Source: an uncultured Methanomethylovorans sp.
GTDB taxonomy: Archaea > Halobacteriota > Methanosarcinia > Methanosarcinales > Methanosarcinaceae
Reading direction: 5' to 3'
DNA: 64,000 nt
Assembly: GCF_963678545.1 (NCBI RefSeq)
Contig: NZ_OY782870.1
Span: forward strand, 1,984,001 to 2,048,000
In this document: one piece after another, positions 1 through 7,700 of the stretch
Position numbering within the stretch: position 1 is the first letter of the stretch
Layout: each line of letters begins with the position of its first letter
Notes under the pieces: generated by a model
Told to the model about the DNA's origin: nothing
Database searches by the model: none
The model's input: the letters and a program-made list of their open reading frames with translations, nothing else
Translations under genes and position numbers: made by a program

Positions 1-108
1 AACGAACATTTCAATTACTATCAAAATAACCCATAGTTAATCTCATTGAATGAAACAGTTGGCTAATTAATCGTAGTACAATATTACTATAAATCAAGGA
101 TCGAGATC

Positions 109-240
109 ATGGATGAGATCTGCAAGCATGGCCATGTGCTCACTCCGGGCCGTTACGTTGGTGCAGCTGCACAGGAAGAAGATGGAGAGTTGTGGATTAA
201 AGACGCAGAGTATATTATTGGGAGTATGCCTGATGAGTAA
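109..240 (+). pseudogene. HsdM C-terminal fragment (type I restriction-modification methylase remnant)
   Basis: A 43-codon open stretch reads as the extreme C-terminus of a type I restriction-modification DNA methylase. The signature GHVLTPGRYVGA followed by acidic residues is the conserved HsdM tail. Nothing of the catalytic NPPY part lies upstream, because an in-frame stop is at 64-66, so this is a remnant and not a working gene. The stop codon (238-240) abuts a phased TACCAA element at 241. It belongs with the HsdR fragment at 1825-2182; the two would have been ends of one hsd operon. Confidence 0.75.
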
Positions 241-275
241 TACCAATATCTACCGATTTATACCAAATTGGTAGT
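241..275. repeat. Phased TACCAA element, copy 1a
   Basis: TACC begins at 241, 251 and 261, exactly one helical turn apart, and is closed by an inverted TTGGTA at 268-273. The last part, CTACCAA-type half-site plus TTGGTAG, forms a palindrome. It starts on the base after the HsdM-fragment stop and lies upstream of the fic start at 332. It looks like an operator, but its binding protein is unknown. Confidence 0.7.
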
Positions 276-295
276 AACCCTTTTATCCCAATAAC

Positions 296-330
296 TACCA
301 GTATCTACCAAAAAGTAACGGATTGGTAGT
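296..330. repeat. Phased TACCAA element, copy 1b (degenerate)
   Basis: TACC begins at 296 and 306; the third half-site at 316 is degraded (TAACGG), and the inverted TTGGTA is at 323-328, ending just before the fic ATG at 332. Same architecture and 10-bp phase as copy 1a. Its position over the fic start would suit repression. Confidence 0.6.
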
Positions 331-331
331 T

Positions 332-1636
332 ATGAAGATTCCACAGAAAGCAGCGGACATGTGGGTGGTTATCGAAAAGTATCCTGAGATGCTCTCAATG
401 TTCGTTGATCCACAGATGCAGGAGCTTGTTGCAAAGTACAACCGCGAGTATGTACACTGGGAAGAGCTCCGGCACCGCAAACTGCCCTTGGAGGCTGAGA
501 AACTATGGGCTTTGATCAAAAGCTCAAGGGAATTGCAGGCCAAACGCGTTGAATTCGCACAGTGGACCTTCCGGTACGTCCTGTCAGGCGACACCCTGAG
601 GAAACTGCATCTGCTGGACACAAAAGGTGCAGGCAATCTGGAAAGCGGACCCGGAGGAGTGAGTGCAGCGGACAGGAAGCGGTACATCATCAATTCACTT
701 ATGGAAGAAGCCATTGCCTCCAGCCAGCTTGAAGGAGCGGCCACAACCCGGGAAGCAGCCAAAAAGATGCTGCGGCAGAAACGAAAACCCATGGACTACT
801 CCGAGAAGATGATCCTCAACGGCTATCAGACCATGTGCAGGATAGCAGAAATGAAGGACAGGTCCATTGATCCGGATACACTGCTTGATCTCCACAGGGA
901 GATTACACACGGTACTCTGGAAGATCCCGCAGATGAAGGTAAGTTCAGGGACAACAACGAGATCGTAGTGGCCGACCCCCGGGACGGGAACAAGGTATAT
1001 CATATCCCCCCAGACTATCAGAAAATCCCCCAGCTCATGGAAGAGTTCTGCAGGTTTGCCAGCAACGATGAAGAAGAGTTCATTCACCCTCTTATCAAGG
1101 GCGTGATCCTCCACTTCCTGATAGGCTATATCCATCCTTTCACAGATGGTAACGGCCGGTGTGCAAGGTCGATCTTCTACTGGTACATGCTCAGCCGGGG
1201 TTACTGGCTCTTTGAGTACATGCCGATATCAAGGATACTGCTGCACTCCAAGACAAAATATGCCTTGGCCTATCTGTATACTGAGACCGATGAGAACGAT
1301 CTTACATACTTCATAAACTACAATCTCTCTGCAATAGAGAAAGCACTGCAAGAACTTGAAGAGTACATTAGTCTCAAAAAGCAGGAACAACATGAAACGA
1401 TACAGATCATTGAAACCTCTGAGAGTCTGAACCTCAGGCAGGCTGACATACTCAAGAATCTGCTCAAAGAACCTGACAGATACTTCTCTATTGCTGAGAT
1501 CAAAGGAAAGTACAGTATTGCCTATGACACTGCAAGAAATGACATGCAGCATCTTGCGAAACTGGGATATGTCGAAAAGCTCGAAAGAGGCAGGAGCTTC
1601 ATGTATAAATATAAAGGAATTACACAGGTGTCCTGA
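332..1636 (+). CDS. fic: Fic family protein with C-terminal winged helix
   Basis: Predicted Fic-domain AMP-transferase of 434 residues. The catalytic motif HPFTDGNGR is at residues 268-276 and is intact. An N-terminal inhibitory helix with the (S/T)xxxE(G/N) signature, SSQLEG at 130-135, marks a self-inhibited class II Fic protein. The last ~65 residues look like a winged helix (Ser-x-Ala-Glu-Ile and Leu-Gly-Tyr-Val-Glu segments), which suggests DNA binding. The ATG at 332 is preferred to an in-frame TTG at 323 that lies inside the upstream palindrome. The gene sits between HsdM and HsdR remnants, a place where Fic genes are often found. TACCAA elements lie on both sides. The target protein is unknown. 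Confidence 0.9.
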   Translation: MKIPQKAADMWVVIEKYPEMLSMFVDPQMQELVAKYNREYVHWEELRHRKLPLEAEKLWALIKSSRELQAKRVEFAQWTFRYVLSGDTLRKLHLLDTKGAGNLESGPGGVSAADRKRYIINSLMEEAIASSQLEGAATTREAAKKMLRQKRKPMDYSEKMILNGYQTMCRIAEMKDRSIDPDTLLDLHREITHGTLEDPADEGKFRDNNEIVVADPRDGNKVYHIPPDYQKIPQLMEEFCRFASNDEEEFIHPLIKGVILHFLIGYIHPFTDGNGRCARSIFYWYMLSRGYWLFEYMPISRILLHSKTKYALAYLYTETDENDLTYFINYNLSAIEKALQELEEYISLKKQEQHETIQIIETSESLNLRQADILKNLLKEPDRYFSIAEIKGKYSIAYDTARNDMQHLAKLGYVEKLERGRSFMYKYKGITQVS

Positions 1637-1637
1637 A

Positions 1638-1672
1638 TACCAATAAGTACCAATATCTACCAAATTGGTAGT
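1638..1672. repeat. Phased TACCAA element, copy 2
   Basis: TACC begins at 1638, 1648 and 1658, followed by inverted TTGGTA at 1665-1670. It starts two bases after the fic stop codon. Sequence after the palindrome (GTAAC then a T-run) resembles that after copy 1a, so the similarity extends beyond the half-sites. Confidence 0.7.
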
Positions 1673-1824
1673 AACTCTTTTTTCATGCCTTGAAACAGGT
1701 AACCTCCTTTATCACACGCTTAAGAACAGCAGGCTTAAATATCCAAAATATGAATTTCTTTAGAGTATAACCACAGTTCTTAATTGAACAACGATCATGG
1801 ATATTTGCATGGAGCTGCTGCCAC

Positions 1825-2182
1825 ATGAGCGAAAATGAACTCGAACGACTCTGTATAACATGTTTCCAGGAAACCGGCTGGGACTACCAGTACGGTCTTG
1901 ATATACGCTTATGACGGCATAAGCCCGCAGCGGCAGGATTACCGGCAGGTCATCCTGCCAGATCGTCTACTGAATGCGCTGAATCGCCTGAATCCAAAAG
2001 TACCTGCTCAAATACTGGAAGACGTACTGCACACTTTGAGCAAGCCTCAACATCTATCTCTCATAAAGAACAACCGTGCTTTCCATGAAATGCTGCTGGA
2101 AGGAGTGCCTGTGGAGTATGAAATAGATGGGCAGATGCGAGGGGACCAAATCCTCTTCCTTGATGATCCTGTGGATCTTTAG
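1825..2182 (+). pseudogene. HsdR N-terminal fragment, frameshifted
   Basis: Remnant of a type I restriction endonuclease subunit. The first 29 codons (1825-1914) read MSENELERLC... with Phe-Gln-Glu-Thr-Gly-Trp, then the frame breaks near 1900 and continues in the next frame with the typical HsdR N-terminal text: Pro-Gln-Arg-x-Asp-Tyr-Arg-x-Val, Leu-Asn-Pro, Leu-Ile-x-Asn-Asn-Arg-Ala-Phe-His and a Gly-Val-Pro-Val-Glu-Tyr motif. A stop at 2180-2182 ends it after about 120 residues of a protein normally near 1000. Helicase and nuclease motifs are absent. Loss of function is therefore certain if this is the only copy. Confidence 0.8.
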
Positions 2183-2189
2183 GATAGCC

Positions 2190-2363
2190 TCATCGATCTA
2201 CTTGCCCTTTCTTGATACCACGGTTTTGGAAGTTTTTTAGTGTCTCAGCGTACTTTTTCAACATCTGTACGTTATCTGCTGACGTGTATTCCATAAACTT
2301 ATTAAAAGTCGTGTCCAGCCTTACTTCGAAATTATGGAAGTCTGATTCTGTTTTTTCTGTCAT
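2190..2363 (-). CDS. Small hypothetical protein (57 aa)
   Basis: A 57-residue charged protein without recognisable domain; helical, rich in Lys, Glu and Asn. It is accepted because an AGGAGGTG ribosome binding site lies eight bases before the ATG at 2363; the in-frame GTG at 2372 overlaps that site and is unlikely to be the start. It is convergent with the HsdR remnant, 7 bases away. No function can be assigned. Confidence 0.55.
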   Translation of the reverse strand: MTEKTESDFHNFEVRLDTTFNKFMEYTSADNVQMLKKYAETLKNFQNRGIKKGQVDR

Positions 2364-2409
2364 GTTTCCCACACCTCCTATACACTCTCAAAGTATTGAA
2401 TAAAACTCG

Positions 2410-2685
2410 ACAACAAAATGAGAATCTCAGTAACTATGCCAAAATGATAAAACAGCAAGTCAATGTGCCTATAATCCTTGTAGGGGTATCAGATCGAAGC
2501 AAGTAATGAAAATGCTGCTTAAGGAAGGTTATGCTGATATGATTTCCCTGTGCAGACCACTGATATGCGAACCTTACTTGGTGACAAAGCTGAAAAAAGG
2601 AGAATCATAGATCACAAAATGTGTTTCTTGTAACCTGTGTTCTGATGAAAGTGGGATCAAATGCAATTACAATTTCACTAAGTGA
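2410..2685 (+). pseudogene. Remnant of an NADH:flavin oxidoreductase (Old Yellow Enzyme family)
   Basis: The plus strand encodes the C-terminal barrel segment of an Old Yellow Enzyme-type oxidoreductase: VNVPIILVG, then after a frameshift near 2488 IRSKQVM, GYADMISLCRPLI and the Cys-rich CVSCNLC. An in-frame TAG lies between the CRPLI part and the CVSCNLC part. The upstream two thirds of such a protein are missing. With a frameshift, a stop and truncation this is a decayed gene. Its end overlaps the 3' end of the convergent HAD gene by 19 bases. Confidence 0.7.
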
Positions 2686-3362
2686 GCGCACTCTTTAATA
2701 CAGGTTTCCGGGGTAGTATCAGCTTGCAGGTTTAGAAGGAGATTAATTAGAATTTCATGATCCATGACAACAAGATCTGCCATTTGAAGCTCTTGAGGGT
2801 TCAGGTATGTAGGAACTGCTATACAGCACAACCCTGCAGCTTTTGCAGCCTGTACGCCTACAGGAGCATTCTCTATAACAATGCATTCATCTTTTTGTAT
2901 AGCCAGCATCTCCACAGCTTTGATATAGGGGTCTGGAGCTGGTTTACCATGGACAATATCGTCTCCCGTGACCACCACGCTGAATATCCCTGGATACAAG
3001 CTTTCTAGAACACCATACACAATTGGCCTGCTAGCACCTGATACCACTGCAAGCTTATATCTTTGCCTCAGAATATTTAGGCATTCGGGCATGCCATCAA
3101 AAGTATGTAACTCAACTAAAAGTTGGAACTTTTCAATATATATCTTGACTATTTCTTCAAGATTGAACCTGCCATCATTAACACTTTCTTTCTCCAGCAG
3201 GATGCGTACAATGTCAATCGTTTTTTCTCCTTCTCTCTTATAGATCAACTTGGGATCCATATGTACACCCATTTGGTCAAAGATGCATTGCATGGCTTGA
3301 ACGTGGTATGGCATGGAGTCCACAAGTACACCATCCATATCGAATATCAATGTTTTTAACAA
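2667..3362 (-). CDS. HAD-superfamily hydrolase (beta-phosphoglucomutase-like phosphatase)
   Basis: Soluble phosphatase or phosphomutase of 231 residues. Motif I is FDMDGVLVDS at residues 7-16 with the nucleophile and acid/base aspartates, the alpha-helical cap follows, motif II is the Ser of VVSGASRP, motif III the Lys of HGKPAPDPY, and motif IV is IENAPVG, where the common Glu-Asp is replaced by Glu-Asn. That pattern is the beta-phosphoglucomutase/sugar-phosphatase subgroup; the substrate cannot be told. The start is a TTG preceded by GAGGGAGAA. The 3' end overlaps the oxidoreductase remnant. Confidence 0.85.
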   Translation of the reverse strand: MLKTLIFDMDGVLVDSMPYHVQAMQCIFDQMGVHMDPKLIYKREGEKTIDIVRILLEKESVNDGRFNLEEIVKIYIEKFQLLVELHTFDGMPECLNILRQRYKLAVVSGASRPIVYGVLESLYPGIFSVVVTGDDIVHGKPAPDPYIKAVEMLAIQKDECIVIENAPVGVQAAKAAGLCCIAVPTYLNPQELQMADLVVMDHEILINLLLNLQADTTPETCIKECAHLVKL

Positions 3363-3401
3363 ATTCTCCCTCTAGATACAAAATATGCACACATGAAGGC
3401 A

Positions 3402-4316
3402 TCACTTGGGTATATTCTTTTTTGCCCAATTAGATGCTACAAAAGAGCCTGAAATGTTGTGCCAGATACTGAAAAGGGCACCGGGAAGTGCAGCAGTCGC
3501 TGTGAAATATTTAATGGAAAGAGCAACGCTAAGACCAGAGTTCTGCATCCCCACTTCTATACCAATGGTCCTTGCCTCGATCTCACTAAGACCCAGAAGT
3601 TTGGCAAAACCATAACCACTTAAAAGTCCAAGCAAATTGTGAAGTATAACTACGATCACTACCAAAAAACCTGCAGAGATGACCATTTCCCTGTTCAATG
3701 CCATAATGATTGATATTATGAAGACAATAGTCAGTACTGATATCACTGGAAACAGATGACGTATATTTTCTATACGGGAACTTAAAACCGTATTAATGAC
3801 AATTCCCAATGCAACCGGAACTATGACTATCTGTAGAATGCTGATCAGCATACCGTATATGTCCACATCGATGGTTTGACCTATATATGCCCATGTAAGC
3901 AAGGGGGTCATTACAAAGGAGATCAATGTGGAAAACGATGTCAACACAATGGAAAGTGCTACATCTGCTTTGGCAAGATATGATATAACATTTGATGCAG
4001 TACCTCCCGGACAACAACCTAAGAGTACCACACCTGCTGTTAGTTCAGGTGAAAGTGCAAAAACCCTTGCAATGGCATATCCTATGAAAGGCATCAAAGT
4101 ATATTGTAGTACAGTTCCAATAAAAACTGCTTTAGGTCTCTTGAAAACAAGCAAAAAGTCTTCAAGGGCAAGTGTCATACCCATTCCGAACATCACAAGT
4201 CCCAGCAGAAAAGGAATTATATCTTTATAGGGTAGAAATATATCAGGGGATAAAAGAGCAATAGCTGAAAGAATGATAGCCCATAAAGGAAATAAAGAAG
4301 TGAACTTTTGTAACAT
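3402..4316 (-). CDS. Bile acid:sodium symporter (BASS) family transporter
   Basis: Integral membrane protein of 304 residues with about nine or ten hydrophobic segments. The BASS signatures are present: GCCPGGTASNVISYLAKADVALS in the first half and EVGMQNSGLSVAL in the second, the pieces that form the sodium and substrate sites. Substrates of archaeal members are mostly unknown; organic acids such as pantoate or ketoacids are possible. AAGGTG lies four bases before the ATG. It runs the same way as the HAD gene 39 bases downstream, so the two may be cotranscribed. Confidence 0.85.
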   Translation of the reverse strand: MLQKFTSLFPLWAIILSAIALLSPDIFLPYKDIIPFLLGLVMFGMGMTLALEDFLLVFKRPKAVFIGTVLQYTLMPFIGYAIARVFALSPELTAGVVLLGCCPGGTASNVISYLAKADVALSIVLTSFSTLISFVMTPLLTWAYIGQTIDVDIYGMLISILQIVIVPVALGIVINTVLSSRIENIRHLFPVISVLTIVFIISIIMALNREMVISAGFLVVIVVILHNLLGLLSGYGFAKLLGLSEIEARTIGIEVGMQNSGLSVALSIKYFTATAALPGALFSIWHNISGSFVASNWAKKNIPK

Positions 4317-4738
4317 AAAACACCTTAAATGCTATGCTTAAGTTTTAGCAGACATACTATTTATATATAAGTATAATAAATGTGCAATGGATTCCTGCTT
4401 ACTATATTCTATAGACTGTTTCTTAGTACTTAAAGCACTAATTAAATAGATTTTTAAAGATACTTTTAATTTACATACAAATATGTATATTTGTATCTGC
4501 TTCCGGGATGAAAAAGGAAGCAGTACCACAATATAGTAAGCGTTTACTTATATACTTATCCTAAAATATATTGTAATAAATTGTATCTAATTTATGTTTA
4601 GTTTGACATAATTTTCCCAAACACTTATTAAGTATTAAATGCTACCACTTTCTAGACTAATTTCATATTTAATACTACTATAAACTATATCTATATTTTT
4701 ATACATTGGAGTTAACTAAGTATTGGGAGAGTCTCAGA
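4317..4738. other. AT-rich divergent intergenic region
   Basis: Spacer between the leftward BASS gene and the rightward surface protein gene. It holds TATA-like stretches for both directions (TTATATATAAG around 4359-4369 on the transporter side) and a perfect 7-bp hairpin, TGCTTCC/GGAAGCA, at 4498-4522. No convincing gene was found. Confidence 0.5.
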
Positions 4739-7700
4739 ATGTTTAGTATGTATGGTGAAGAAATAGGTCAGAAGCTTAGCTTTTTTAGAGCAGTTAAATC
4801 GTATCAGATAATATTGCTCGTATTGCATATCATATGTTGCTTTTTTTTATTAACTGGGCAATCTGTCGAAAAGAAACGTATTTTATCTACAATTAATACT
4901 AAAAACAAATCTTTAGCAAAGAAAGTACCAACGATGCTCATATGTTTTTCAATTTATTTTCTTTTGTTTTCGATTGCTGCATCGAGTATATGCTCGGCAG
5001 CAACTGTATATGTAGATACAAATGCGACTGGAAAATACACAGCCAATGTGACAACTGATGGAATCTACATTTGTGATGGAACAAATGATGAGGTTGAGAT
5101 CAATAAGGCATTAGCGTATATTGATGGTCTTGGTGGTGGTACTGTCTACCTAAAAGGACCAAACACATATTGGATAGATGCAACTATTCAGATGGGCTCA
5201 AATACAATTCTCACCGGAGATTCAACTGCTTGTATTAAGCTGATAGCAAATGCAGGATGGGCTGTTGATGTTCCATTAATCAGAAATAAAAGTGGGGATT
5301 ATAAAAATTTCACAATCACAGGATTTGAGATTGACGGGAACAGTGAACAGCAATCTGTAGACCGCGGTGATGGATATTATAATCTGATGTATTTTGATGA
5401 CTGTAAAGGAATAACAGTAACAGACATGCGTCTGGAATGGAGTACAGGCGACGGACTAAAAGCAAGAAATAGCCCTTATTCTTACACTTCTTCAGCAAAT
5501 ATCGTATTTTCAGATAATTCTGTATATAAACTTGGACATGATGCCCTTTACGTTCTGGGAATGAATGGTGTTACGGCAACCAACAATGATGTTTATACAA
5601 GAACTAACAGTGCTTTCAGGTTATCAAGTTCTGGTGAAGCAAAGATCTATAATAATATTATACATTCAGAAATTAGTGGGTCCTCCACAGGTCCAGGTAT
5701 AGAAATTGATAAAAATAGTGGATACAAATCTGAAAATATTGAAATATATAACAATATATTCCATACCCTTAATGGTGCTGCTATCTGGATAGATGGCGAA
5801 GACAAAGATAACGTAAAACGTGGAAAGAATGTCCATGTACATCACAATATAATGTACAACGTAGGGCAATATAGTACTAATACAGGATACAGCAATGCAG
5901 CGATGATAATAGGACAATTCGATAATACAATAATAGAAAACAATGTCATAGATAATGGTGGGCATGCTGCTGTAAAGTATTATCAATATCCAAATTCTTA
6001 CAAGATGAGTGCAGACTTCACAACTATTGTGAGAAACAATATTATCTTGAACTGCGCTAAAAACGTGAAAACAGGTATTTGGAATTATAATTCAGATCAT
6101 CATGAATTTATTGTTTACAATAACTGTTTATATAATAATGCAAATGGTGCATACACTGGCGCAAATATTGGCCATAGCGACGATATATACCTTGATCCGC
6201 TATTTGCATCTTCTACAAGCCGTGACTATCACCTAAAGAGCAAAGCAGGTAGGTATTCAAGTGGAAAGTGGGTAGCTGATAGTACAACCAGCCCACTGAT
6301 AGATGCAGGATATTCAAAATCTAGTTACAGCACTGAACCTTCTCCAAATGGAGGAATAATCAACATCGGCAGATATGGTAACACTGCTCAGGCGTCAAAA
6401 AGTTCTTCCACATCATCTCCTGTATCTAACAAAGCACCAGTTGCGAAGGCTGGCTCTGATAAGACCGTTTCCACAGGTTCAACTGTTAGTTTTGATGGTA
6501 GTTCTTCCTCAGATGACAAAGGTATAGCATATTATTCATGGGACTTTGATTCTTCAAATGGCATATCTGAAACCACCGGAATAACATCCACGTACAAATA
6601 TTCAACTGCAGGAACTTACACTGTGACACTTACTGTCACAGACATATATGGGCAGAAATCTACAGATACATTAATAGTAGTGGTTGCTGATCCAGATGAT
6701 CCACCAGTGGCAAATGCAGATGCGGATAAGACTACAACTACAGGCTCTGCTGTTAGCTTTGATGGTAGTTCGTCAACTGATGACAAAGGTATAACAACGT
6801 ACTCATGGGACTTTGACGTCTCAAATGGCATAACTTCTGAAGCTTCAGGTAAGACAGCTACTCATACATATACAACTGCAGGAACCTATACTGTAACACT
6901 AACAGTTACAGACACAAGTGGTCAGACAGATACAGATACATTAAAAGTGGTTGTAAGTAGTAGTACTTCATCGGGTTCAGGATCAATCTCATATACACCT
7001 TGCTATGACAATAGGTTGCGTGAATCACTTCCGACTACTGTTCTTTCCACAAGTACATATATCGACGTTGGAAGGAGTACAGATAGCATATGCAGGAATG
7101 TAATGCTCTTTGATCTAAGTAACTACAAGACAACAGACACGGTATCTAAGGCAACCTTGTCGCTTTATTGGTATTATCCTGCAGGTACAACACGTAGTTC
7201 TGCTACAGTTGTGGAAATCTATAGGCCATGTTCATGGACACCAAGTTCTGTTACCTGGAATTCTTGGGCAACAGCAGGAGGAAACTGGTATGATAAAAGC
7301 GGTGTTGCTCAGGGTAGTACGCCATATGCAACTCTTACATTCCCGGCCAGCACAGTATCTGACAACCAATATTATGAGTTTGATGTAACACAGCTTGTGC
7401 AGGAATATGTAAGTGGTAAGTACAGTAATACTGGTTTCTTCATCAAAGCAAAGACTGAGAGCGATAACTACATTGCTTTCTATAGTTCGGATTGTGGAGA
7501 TGACGCACATAAACCACTATTAAAAGTTACCACTGGTTCAGGTTCAACTTCAACAGATAATGCACCAGTTGCAAATGCTGGTGCTGATAAAACTGCAACT
7601 ACAGGTACATCTGTTAGCTTTGATGGGAGTGCTTCCACTGATGATAAAGGCATAGCAACCTATTCATGGGACTTTAATACTTTAGATGGCATAACCTCTG

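Noticed and set aside
2600..2685. TAG in the oxidoreductase fragment read as pyrrolysine
   Set aside because: The fragment also has a frameshift and lacks most of the protein, so a decayed gene is the simpler reading.
4338..4529. 63-residue minus-strand frame upstream of the BASS gene
   Set aside because: Lies in the promoter-bearing divergent spacer, overlaps a hairpin and has no binding site.
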